This document shows positions 1 through 4,975 of a stretch of 6,610 bases of DNA, piece after piece; the first letter of the stretch is position 1; the number at the start of each line of letters is the position of its first letter. The position numbers and the translations under genes were made by a program. The DNA is from Halobacteriales archaeon (GTDB lineage: Archaea > Halobacteriota > Halobacteria > Halobacteriales > SKSH01), in contig SKSH01000039.1 in NCBI GenBank assembly GCA_007118075.1, positions 1-6,610 on the forward strand, given 5' to 3'. The notes beneath the pieces were generated by a model. That model was not told the DNA's origin and did no database searches. It worked only from the letters and a program-made list of their open reading frames with translations.

Positions 1-42
1 ATGCACTGGCTATTCAACGATCACTGTGAGGGGCAACGATGA
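1..42 (+). other. Possible 3' tail of an upstream gene, or leader of the amidohydrolase gene
   Basis: In frame 1 the sequence is open from base 1 to a TGA at 40-42, giving at most 13 residues (ending HCEGQR). That TGA would overlap the next gene's ATG as ATGA, a common operon junction. In frame 3 there is an alternative short tail (ALAIQRSL) ending in TGA at 27-29. Frame 1 has the more GC-rich third positions, but the piece is too short to identify or even to prove coding. It may simply be untranslated leader. Confidence 0.2.
11..33 (+). promoter_or_regulatory. Candidate start signals for the amidohydrolase gene
   Basis: Two weak signals precede the ATG at 39. A TATT at 11-14 leaves 24 nt to the ATG, the same spacing as the clearer TATA-like boxes later in the window, and would suit a leaderless transcript. 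A GAGGGG at 28-33, 5 nt before the ATG, resembles part of a Shine-Dalgarno sequence and would suit translation from an upstream message. The sequence does not decide between them. Confidence 0.3.
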
Positions 43-911
43 ATCGACCGACCGTCCTCGAAGACGAACCACGGGCGATCGACGTCCACGCCCATCCACC
101 GACTGAGGAGTTCCTCATCGATGCGGGTGGTGAGTACATGCACGATGCCGCCGAGGGGTTCGGGACCGACCTTTCGACACACACGTTCGATGAGATGCGG
201 GAATCGTATCACGAGGCAGGCATCGAACGGGCGGTGTTGCTGGCATGGGATGCCGAGACGACGACCGGCCGGCCACCGGTCACCAACGAGTACGTCGCAG
301 CGGCCCGTGATGACCATCCGGAGTTCATCATCGGATTCGCCAGCGTAGATCCGCTCAAACCAGATTGTGTCGAGACGGCCGAACGAGCGATCGAGGACCT
401 CGACCTCTCGGGGTTCAAATTCCAACAGGCTGCCCAGGGATTCGACCCGAGCGATGACGCTCACCATGCACTATTTGACACGATCGAGGACCTCGGTGTT
501 CCCTGTATCTTCCACGGCGGCAACACCCAGTTCGGTGGTGGTGTTCCCGGTGGACGCGGCCTCAAGCTGAAGTACTGCAACCCCATGTTGCTTGACGAAC
601 TGGCCGCAGACCATCCCGACCTCGATATCATCATCGCACATCCCGCGTTCCCATGGGAGCGCGAACAGCTCGCCACGTGTCTGCACAAGTCGAACGTCTA
701 CATGGATCTCTCTGGATGGCTACCACGGTACATCGATGAGCAGGTGCTCCACTACGCTCGGACCTTGCTCGTGGACAAGGTCATGTTCGGCACGGATTAT
801 CCCATGTTGGACCCCGAACGGTGGCTCGCCGACTTCGCTGACCTCGGCTACGATGCAGAGGTCCAACGGAAAATCCTCTGGGAGAATGCAGCAAAGCTGT
901 TGAACCTCTAA
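39..911 (+). CDS. Amidohydrolase-2 family metal-dependent hydrolase or decarboxylase
   Basis: This 290-aa protein is a complete TIM-barrel enzyme of the amidohydrolase-2 family (PF04909, ACMSD-like). The expected metal and catalytic positions are visible: D15-x-H17-x-H19 at the end of strand 1 (IDVHAHP), H159 in FHGG, H201 in IIAHPAFPW, and D253 in FGTDYPM. The GFKFQ segment around K127 is also typical of the family. Members hydrolyse amide, lactone or ester bonds, or decarboxylate aromatic acids, with one divalent metal. The substrate here cannot be read from sequence. No signal peptide is visible, so it should be cytoplasmic. The ATG at 39 is the first one before the HxH motif, 16 codons ahead of it, as usual. 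Its stop overlaps that of the convergent phosphoribosyltransferase gene. The aromatic catabolism genes lie about 1.8 kb away, so a role in ring-acid metabolism is possible but unsupported. Confidence 0.88.
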   Translation: MNRPTVLEDEPRAIDVHAHPPTEEFLIDAGGEYMHDAAEGFGTDLSTHTFDEMRESYHEAGIERAVLLAWDAETTTGRPPVTNEYVAAARDDHPEFIIGFASVDPLKPDCVETAERAIEDLDLSGFKFQQAAQGFDPSDDAHHALFDTIEDLGVPCIFHGGNTQFGGGVPGGRGLKLKYCNPMLLDELAADHPDLDIIIAHPAFPWEREQLATCLHKSNVYMDLSGWLPRYIDEQVLHYARTLLVDKVMFGTDYPMLDPERWLADFADLGYDAEVQRKILWENAAKLLNL

Positions 912-1546
912 CGATACGATTGATCTTGCTCCAGATATCGCACCGCTTCTTCATCACTCACCTGCGAGAAAGACTGGTAGAAACGGCCGACGGAACCGAA
1001 GTGTCGTGGTTGTTCGAGACAGACGATCTCATCGACGACTGACCGGAGCCGATCGATGGTCGTTGGTGAGCCGACCGGAACGGCCACGGTGATCCTTGAC
1101 GCTCCTTGTTGGTGCAACTCTTCGACACACGCGAACATGGTCGCCCCGGTGGCGACGCCGTCATCGACGATGATGACGTGTCGATCCTTCACCGTCGGTG
1201 GCTCGCGACTCCCCCGGTAGCGCTCGAGTTTTCGGCTTGCCGCCGCACCTTCGGTCTCGATCCCCTCGTCGATGTACGCTTTATCGATCGAACTCCCGTC
1301 GATGATCGACTCGTGCAGCCACACGGTCCCATCGCTGGTGACCGCTCCGATGGCGAGTTCTGGGTTTCCAGGTGCACCGATCTTCCGGGCAACCACCACG
1401 TCGAGCGGAAGCGACAATCGATCTGCAATCGGCCGAGCCACCGGTAGTCCACCCCGAGGGATGGCCACGACCAGATCGGCTGTTATGTCGAGTGCGTCGA
1501 GGCGATCGGCAAGTTGCTCACCCGCGGCAGATCGGTCCGCGAACAT
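908..1546 (-). CDS. Predicted phosphoribosyltransferase (COG1926-type)
   Basis: This 212-aa protein shows the type I PRTase fold. The PRPP-binding loop is VIIVDDGVATGAT (about residues 124-136), with the Asp-Asp pair and Gly/Thr-rich loop that bind the ribose phosphate of PRPP. An N-terminal VAIPRGGLPVA (27-37) forms the pyrophosphate-loop region, followed by a KIGAPGNPELAIGAV stretch typical of the COG1926 subgroup. The end of the domain carries the subgroup's F-Y-x-x-F-x-x-V-x-D-E-E pattern (189-200). The acceptor base of this subgroup is not established, so salvage of a purine or pyrimidine should not be assumed. The start MFADRSAAG matches the family N-terminus. The gene begins 3 nt after the PAC2-family stop with no clear ribosome-binding site, which suggests co-transcription and translational coupling. 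Its stop lies tail to tail with the amidohydrolase gene, overlapping by 4 nt. Confidence 0.88.
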   Translation of the reverse strand: MFADRSAAGEQLADRLDALDITADLVVAIPRGGLPVARPIADRLSLPLDVVVARKIGAPGNPELAIGAVTSDGTVWLHESIIDGSSIDKAYIDEGIETEGAAASRKLERYRGSREPPTVKDRHVIIVDDGVATGATMFACVEELHQQGASRITVAVPVGSPTTIDRLRSVVDEIVCLEQPRHFGSVGRFYQSFSQVSDEEAVRYLEQDQSYR

Positions 1547-1549
1547 CGA

Positions 1550-2314
1550 CTACTGGTACATGGTCGGGACGTGTCGTTCGTCAGCCTCCTGACGCTGTGA
1601 TTGCTCGATCTGTTGGTAGTGATGCGCCACCTGCTCCATGTGCTCGCGAATGCGATCTCCCTGTTCAAGCAGCTGTGAGGTGTCGATATCGAAGTCCACG
1701 AGCGGCTCGATGGCGTTCTCGATGACCGCTCGAGCGGCGATCGGATCTGGGAGGAATGGATCCGCCTTTACGACGAGGACCGCGGCCGGTACATCGGCAT
1801 GATAACATGCGTTGGTGAGCGCACCGGTGATTCCACCGATGAGGCCATGCCCCTCGGCCAGTTCGATCCCGGCCTCGCGTACTTCGCTTTCGAGTCGGTC
1901 GTTCGTGGCGATTCCTATGATGTTGCCGATCTCCTCCTCTGTCGAGGCAGGGGCCCCGGCGAGGAAGATGGCTCGGTCGAAGTCACCGGCGAGATCCTCG
2001 AGGATACAGGTACTCAATGCGGGAAACGCGTATGCTGGTAGTGCTAGATCACTTTGTAGTGTCATGATATCCGGGTCCTTCCCAGCATAGACCCGGACGA
2101 TATCGCGGACACGACCATCGACGTACGTGGTCACCGCCGGGAAGTCCTCAGAGCTGATGTTGCCATAGTGTTCCAACTCGAGCTGTTGGGTGATCATATC
2201 GGTCGCGATCGAGGCGACCAATCCGTGCCCTGGCAACCCCTCGATGAGGGTCGGCCGTGTGGCAGGGAGTTCGGTGAGGCGATCGAAGGTGACCGCGGGT
2301 ATATCTTGTTCCAT
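1550..2314 (-). CDS. PAC2-family protein (archaeal proteasome assembly chaperone homologue) with C-terminal HbYX
   Basis: This 254-aa protein belongs to the PAC2 family (PF09754, COG2047). The N-terminal glycine motif is LIEGLPGHGLVAS (23-35) and the second conserved loop is EGHGLIGGITGAL (154-166), with a PDP at 189-191. Residues about 213-245 look like a long charged helix or coiled coil (SQLLEQGDRIREHMEQ and onward). The chain ends in Met-Tyr-Gln, which fits the HbYX motif (hydrophobic, Tyr, any residue) used by proteasome regulators and by archaeal PbaA/PbaB homologues to dock on the 20S alpha ring. Two ATGs lie further upstream (2329, 2386), but only the one at 2314 gives the usual short lead into the glycine motif; a weak TACCTA sits about 25-30 nt before it. 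It lies 59 nt behind the zinc-ribbon gene and 3 nt ahead of the phosphoribosyltransferase. The family call is firm; a proteasome function is inference. Confidence 0.87.
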   Translation of the reverse strand: MEQDIPAVTFDRLTELPATRPTLIEGLPGHGLVASIATDMITQQLELEHYGNISSEDFPAVTTYVDGRVRDIVRVYAGKDPDIMTLQSDLALPAYAFPALSTCILEDLAGDFDRAIFLAGAPASTEEEIGNIIGIATNDRLESEVREAGIELAEGHGLIGGITGALTNACYHADVPAAVLVVKADPFLPDPIAARAVIENAIEPLVDFDIDTSQLLEQGDRIREHMEQVAHHYQQIEQSQRQEADERHVPTMYQ

Positions 2315-2373
2315 AGGTGAATGGTTCATGTGCCGTGGTAGGTATGGTTTCTGCTGTGATCGTACATGTGTCC

Positions 2374-2514
2374 TCAACCCATCCACTCAGAGACACCGAG
2401 GATGACCTCACAGAGCGGACAGACCCAGACGGTGGCGACACCTGAGTGATCTCGAGGTTCACCACCTGGCGCTGGGGTGATTCGCTCGCCACAGTTCGGA
2501 CAGATACCGGCCAT
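2374..2514 (-). CDS. Small double-CPxC zinc-ribbon protein (46 aa)
   Basis: This short reading frame encodes 46 residues from an ATG at 2514 to a TGA at 2374. It carries two knuckles, CPNCGE (C5, C8) and CPLCE (C32, C35), separated by 23 residues: a complete four-cysteine zinc-binding set taking up most of the protein. Haloarchaea encode many such one-domain zinc-finger microproteins; most are uncharacterised and a few affect biofilm or swarming in Haloferax. Coding status is supported by the intact Cys pattern, by GC-rich third positions, and by TATA-like elements upstream. No DNA-binding helix is apparent beyond the ribbon. It is co-oriented with the PAC2 and phosphoribosyltransferase genes and could be the first gene of that unit. 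Its function is unknown; RNA, DNA or protein binding are all possible. Confidence 0.75.
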   Translation of the reverse strand: MAGICPNCGERITPAPGGEPRDHSGVATVWVCPLCEVILGVSEWMG

Positions 2515-2665
2515 GGCTCGACCAAGGAGAATGGGGTACAAAGTGGTATATCGCGATTACCTGTTTGTGAGAACGGTCGATTGAGGCTGTCTCTCCAGGG
2601 ATCCGGAGACTGCTGTATCGGCTAGAGGACTGACGGACAACGATCTATCCGGTGATCACCACTGC
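2515..2665. other. Intergenic gap between paaG and the zinc-ribbon gene
   Basis: These 151 bases hold no credible reading frame. Besides the TATA candidates at its left end, the gap contains a modest hairpin (TCTCC at 2592-2596 with GGAGA at 2605-2609) enclosing a GGATCC. It also contains a perfect 10-bp palindrome, GGTGATCACC at 2651-2660, lying 5 nt beyond the paaG stop. There is no T-run on the minus strand to make the palindrome a convincing paaG terminator, so its role is open. Confidence 0.5.
2537..2552 (-). promoter_or_regulatory. Candidate TATA elements of the zinc-ribbon gene
   Basis: On the minus strand two overlapping options precede the ATG at 2514. TTTGTA (2542-2537) sits at -28 to -23, right for a leaderless transcript. 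GATATACC (2552-2545) lies further up and would give a leader of about 8-10 nt. Either could drive the zinc-ribbon, PAC2 and phosphoribosyltransferase set. Only a mapped 5' end would decide. Confidence 0.4.
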
Positions 2666-3409
2666 TCAACCGAGGAATCGCCGCACACCTTCTTTGTGCG
2701 CCTCTGTCGCATACGCCTCAGCTTGCAATCTGGCCTCTGCGGTGAGCGCATCATCATATGGTCGTCCGAGGTTCTCGTGCATCGCCTGGCGGACTCGACC
2801 GAGCGTCTCAGTCTCAACGGTGGCAAGCACGGCGAGGCAGTGGTCAACACTGGCATCGAGTTCGTCGGCTGGAACCGCCTCATTGATCAGGCCGAGTGTC
2901 GCGGCCTCTGGCGCCTCGACGAAGTCCGCCATCATGGCGAGGCGTTTTGCCTCACGGAGGCCGACGAGCGCGGGGAGCAGGAACGTACCACCGGTGTCTG
3001 GGATGAGACCGACGCGAGCGAAGCCAGCATTGAACCTGGCATCCTCGACCGCATAGGCGAAGTCGCAGAGGGCGACCAGGGCGAGCCCGGCTCCGACGGC
3101 ATCACCATTGATTTTACCGACGATTGGTACGTCTGCCTCGAGCATCGCCTCGGCGAGTCGACCGAAGCTCTCTTCGATGCGTTTGGCTCGTTCGGCCACT
3201 GGCCAGGCACGATCGGCCATAGCGTTGATATCGCCCCCGGAGCAAAACGCATCGCCAGCCCCGGTGAGGACGATCGAGTCGACCTCGTCGGGTTCGGCCG
3301 TCTCGAACGCCTCGGCTAGTCCGAGGGCAACCGCTGGCGTCATCGCGTTCTTGACCGATGGTCGATTGAGGGTGAGTGTGCGAATCCCCGCATCGTCAGT
3401 GACGTCCAT
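2666..3409 (-). CDS. paaG: PaaG-type crotonase: epoxyphenylacetyl-CoA isomerase
   Basis: This 247-aa protein has the full crotonase fold. The oxyanion-hole segments are FCSGGDI (55-61) and GDAVGAGLAL (102-111). The two glutamates of true enoyl-CoA hydratases are absent: alignment places A110 and F130 there. Instead it has GLIPDTGGTFLLP (134-146), the PaaG signature, with D138 as the likely acid-base residue reported for PaaG. In the phenylacetate pathway PaaG converts ring-1,2-epoxyphenylacetyl-CoA to the oxepin-CoA and also isomerises later unsaturated CoA esters. An upstream in-frame extension to 3607 exists, but the ATG at 3409 gives the normal family N-terminus and lies 24 nt from a TATA-like box. 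It is divergent from paaI, and paaA is nearby, which supports the call. The alternatives are another crotonase-family isomerase or a generic enoyl-CoA hydratase annotation. Confidence 0.82.
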   Translation of the reverse strand: MDVTDDAGIRTLTLNRPSVKNAMTPAVALGLAEAFETAEPDEVDSIVLTGAGDAFCSGGDINAMADRAWPVAERAKRIEESFGRLAEAMLEADVPIVGKINGDAVGAGLALVALCDFAYAVEDARFNAGFARVGLIPDTGGTFLLPALVGLREAKRLAMMADFVEAPEAATLGLINEAVPADELDASVDHCLAVLATVETETLGRVRQAMHENLGRPYDDALTAEARLQAEAYATEAHKEGVRRFLG

Positions 3410-3433
3410 GAGGTATCTCCCGTGGTCCGAGGC

Positions 3434-3439
3434 TTTAAT
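3434..3439. promoter_or_regulatory. Single TATA-like box shared by divergent paaG and paaI
   Basis: TTTAAT on the plus strand (ATTAAA on the minus strand) lies exactly in the middle of the 54-bp gap. There are 24 nt from its right edge to the paaI ATG at 3464 and 24 nt from its left edge to the paaG ATG at 3409. For both genes this is the -30 to -25 position expected of a haloarchaeal TATA box driving a leaderless message. It is the only AT-rich hexamer in the gap. Confidence 0.65.
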
Positions 3440-3463
3440 GGCTGAGTTCGACGCAAGGGACAC

Positions 3464-3847
3464 ATGGACATCGACGCATTCTTCGAATCGATGCCGTTCG
3501 CCTCGATGCTCGGTGTCGAGGTGCTCGAGGCCACCGATGGCGAGGCGCGTGGTCGCCTCGATATGCGCGATGAGCTCTCCTGGAATGCTGATGAGCTCAT
3601 GGCCCATGGTGGGGTGACGTTCACACTCGCAGATACGATCGGTGGGGCTGCGCTTGTCTCCCTCGTCGAGCAGCCGGTTCCGACGATCGACATGCGTATC
3701 GACTACCTCAACGTCGCTCGTGGCGATCTCGAGGCTGAAGCGGAGGTGGTGCGCCTCGGTGGCGATGTGGGTGTCTCAGAGGTCATGGTCACCGACGAGG
3801 TGGGTAACGATATCGCCCGGGCGGTTGGGGTGTATAAGACCGGTTGA
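3464..3847 (+). CDS. paaI: PaaI-type hotdog-fold acyl-CoA thioesterase
   Basis: This 127-aa protein covers one complete hotdog domain (PF03061), a little shorter than the roughly 140-aa E. coli PaaI. The diagnostic segment is AHGGVTFTLADTIGG (47-61), with H48-G-G on the hotdog helix and D57 aligning with the catalytic aspartate of E. coli PaaI. The downstream IDMRIDYLNVA strand (75-85) is also typical. PaaI hydrolyses hydroxyphenylacetyl-CoA and related thioesters and is viewed as a rescue enzyme that frees CoA when the ring-epoxide pathway stalls. It acts in the cytoplasm as a tetramer in characterised homologues. The start is set by the TATA-like box at 3434-3439 and by the usual short helix before the first strand; no Shine-Dalgarno sequence is seen. 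Divergence from paaG and closeness to paaA support a role in phenylacetate metabolism. Confidence 0.85.
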   Translation: MDIDAFFESMPFASMLGVEVLEATDGEARGRLDMRDELSWNADELMAHGGVTFTLADTIGGAALVSLVEQPVPTIDMRIDYLNVARGDLEAEAEVVRLGGDVGVSEVMVTDEVGNDIARAVGVYKTG

Positions 3848-3869
3848 GACGACCGGTACGAGCGTTTTT
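3839..3869 (+). terminator. Hairpin plus T-tract at the end of paaI
   Basis: ACCGGT at 3839-3844 pairs with ACCGGT at 3852-3857 (the motif is its own reverse complement) around a 7-nt loop that contains the paaI stop codon. A run of five T follows at 3865-3869. This resembles an intrinsic terminator, though the T-run starts 7 nt after the stem and T-rich tracts alone can terminate in archaea. The same bases could instead be two operator half-sites, GACCGGT at 3838 and 3851, upstream of the next gene's TATA box. Confidence 0.35.
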
Positions 3870-3871
3870 AT
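3865..3871 (+). promoter_or_regulatory. TATA-like box of the desuccinylase/aspartoacylase-family gene
   Basis: TTTTTAT at 3865-3871 leaves 23 nt to the ATG at 3895, the spacing of a leaderless haloarchaeal promoter. It suggests the gene has its own promoter even though paaI ends just upstream in the same direction. It also argues against the earlier in-frame TTG at 3844, which would lie upstream of the promoter. Confidence 0.6.
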
Positions 3872-3894
3872 CCATCGAGGTCCGCCCGATTGGC

Positions 3895-4965
3895 ATGCCA
3901 ACACGTGTGGTCGAGCCGTATGATATCGATGGGGCGGTGCCACCGGGGACCCGCTCGCAGTTCCGCTCGCCGGTATGCGAGACCTACCTCGGCGACCAGA
4001 TCGAGATCCCGGTCACCATCATCAATGGCGAACACGATGGACCGCGACTGTTCTTGACGGCGGCCATCCATGGTGATGAGCTCAACGGGGTCAAGGTACT
4101 CCAGGAGGTCGCCGATCGGATCAACCCCTCTGAGCTGCATGGGACGCTCGTCTTGCTTCACGTCGTCAACGTCCCTGCCTACCTCAGCCAACAACGGTAC
4201 ATCCCCATCTACGATCAAGATCTCAACCGTGCCTTCCCTGGTAAGCCAACCTCGAACATGGCCGAGCGGTTCGCACACAAGGTCTTCAAACGCTTCCTCG
4301 AGCCGTGTGACCTTGGTCTCGACTTTCACACCTCGACACGCAATCGGACGACGATGTATCACGTCCGAGCCGACATCGAGGACGATGCGGTCGTCGAGCT
4401 GGCCGATGCATTCGGTGCGAACTTGCTCCTGTCTGGAGAAGGTGACGAACGATCGCTCAGATCGGTTGCCTCTCGACGGGGGATCCCGACCCTGACCGTC
4501 GAGATGGGTAAGGCGCATCGATTCCAACCGGCGCTCATCGAGAAGGCGATCGAGGGGATCGATGGCGTCCTCGCTGCCTATGACATGTACCCCTCGGCAA
4601 CACCGGTCGAGATCACCTGGCAGAAGGTGATGGGACCTGCTGAGGAGAAGCGCTGGATCCGGGCGGATTCTGGTGGACTCGTGGACATGCACTGGGGGCC
4701 GAGTCCGCTCGTCGAGGCTGGCGACACGATCTGCACCATCTCAGATCACTTCCGTGAGGAGGTGACGGTGATCGAAGCCCCCTTCACCGGTATCATCGTC
4801 GGTGTGCTCGAGAATCCGATCGCCGCTCCTGGGCATCCCATCTGTCATCTGGTCCGCATCGATTCGGAGACACGCGAGGAGCTCGAGCAATCGATGGCCG
4901 ACGGTGAGTTCGATGGCTATCGATCGTATGGCCAACAGTGGATGGGGTCGGCCGGGGAGGAATAG
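3895..4965 (+). CDS. Succinylglutamate desuccinylase/aspartoacylase-family zinc deacylase
   Basis: This 356-aa protein belongs to the AstE/AspA zinc carboxypeptidase-like family (PF04952, COG3608). The metal site reads H59-x-x-E62 (AIHGDELNG) with the third ligand H145 in LDFHTS. The substrate-binding DLNRAFPG (109-116) includes the conserved Asn-Arg pair, and E203 in TVEMG is in the position of the general base. Residues about 258-322 form a C-terminal beta-rich, lipoyl-like domain usual for this group, with SGGLVD and a PFTGIIVGV segment. Family members cleave an acyl group from the alpha-nitrogen of an amino acid. The substrate here is not known. The gene sits between paaI and a regulator divergent from paaA, so hydrolysis of an aryl-acyl amino acid or similar conjugate is a reasonable guess, but only a guess. 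It ends 10 nt from the convergent regulator gene. Confidence 0.85.
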   Translation: MPTRVVEPYDIDGAVPPGTRSQFRSPVCETYLGDQIEIPVTIINGEHDGPRLFLTAAIHGDELNGVKVLQEVADRINPSELHGTLVLLHVVNVPAYLSQQRYIPIYDQDLNRAFPGKPTSNMAERFAHKVFKRFLEPCDLGLDFHTSTRNRTTMYHVRADIEDDAVVELADAFGANLLLSGEGDERSLRSVASRRGIPTLTVEMGKAHRFQPALIEKAIEGIDGVLAAYDMYPSATPVEITWQKVMGPAEEKRWIRADSGGLVDMHWGPSPLVEAGDTICTISDHFREEVTVIEAPFTGIIVGVLENPIAAPGHPICHLVRIDSETREELEQSMADGEFDGYRSYGQQWMGSAGEE

Positions 4966-4975
4966 CCATTCTTCC

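Noticed and set aside
21..467. 148-codon minus-strand frame opposite the amidohydrolase
   Set aside because: It is antisense to the conserved metal-binding N-terminal half and carries no motif.
908..911. Four-base overlap of the convergent amidohydrolase and phosphoribosyltransferase stops
   Set aside because: Tail-to-tail overlap through a shared CTAA is common in compact archaeal genomes and needs no special explanation.
908..919. Tyr-X end of the phosphoribosyltransferase (Ser-Tyr-Arg) as a second HbYX tail
   Set aside because: The antepenultimate residue is serine, not hydrophobic, so the motif rule is not met.
2315..2386. Upstream starts of the PAC2 gene at 2329 and 2386
   Set aside because: The start at 2386 overlaps the zinc-ribbon gene, and both add residues not expected before the glycine motif. 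The start at 2329 cannot be fully excluded.
2696..3319. 207-codon open frame on the plus strand across paaG
   Set aside because: It is a shadow of the paaG coding frame; no family features were seen.
3410..3607. 66-residue N-terminal extension of PaaG (start at 3607)
   Set aside because: The extension is antisense to paaI, and crotonases normally begin near the 3409 start, which has a correctly spaced TATA-like box.
3844..3894. Earlier in-frame TTG start (3844) for the deacylase
   Set aside because: It would place the start upstream of the TATA-like box at 3865-3871 and add 17 residues that do not look like the family N-terminus.
3868..4692. 274-codon open frame on the minus strand across the deacylase gene
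   Set aside because: It is antisense to a gene with an intact zinc site, and its translation is Arg/Asp/His-rich with no domain pattern.
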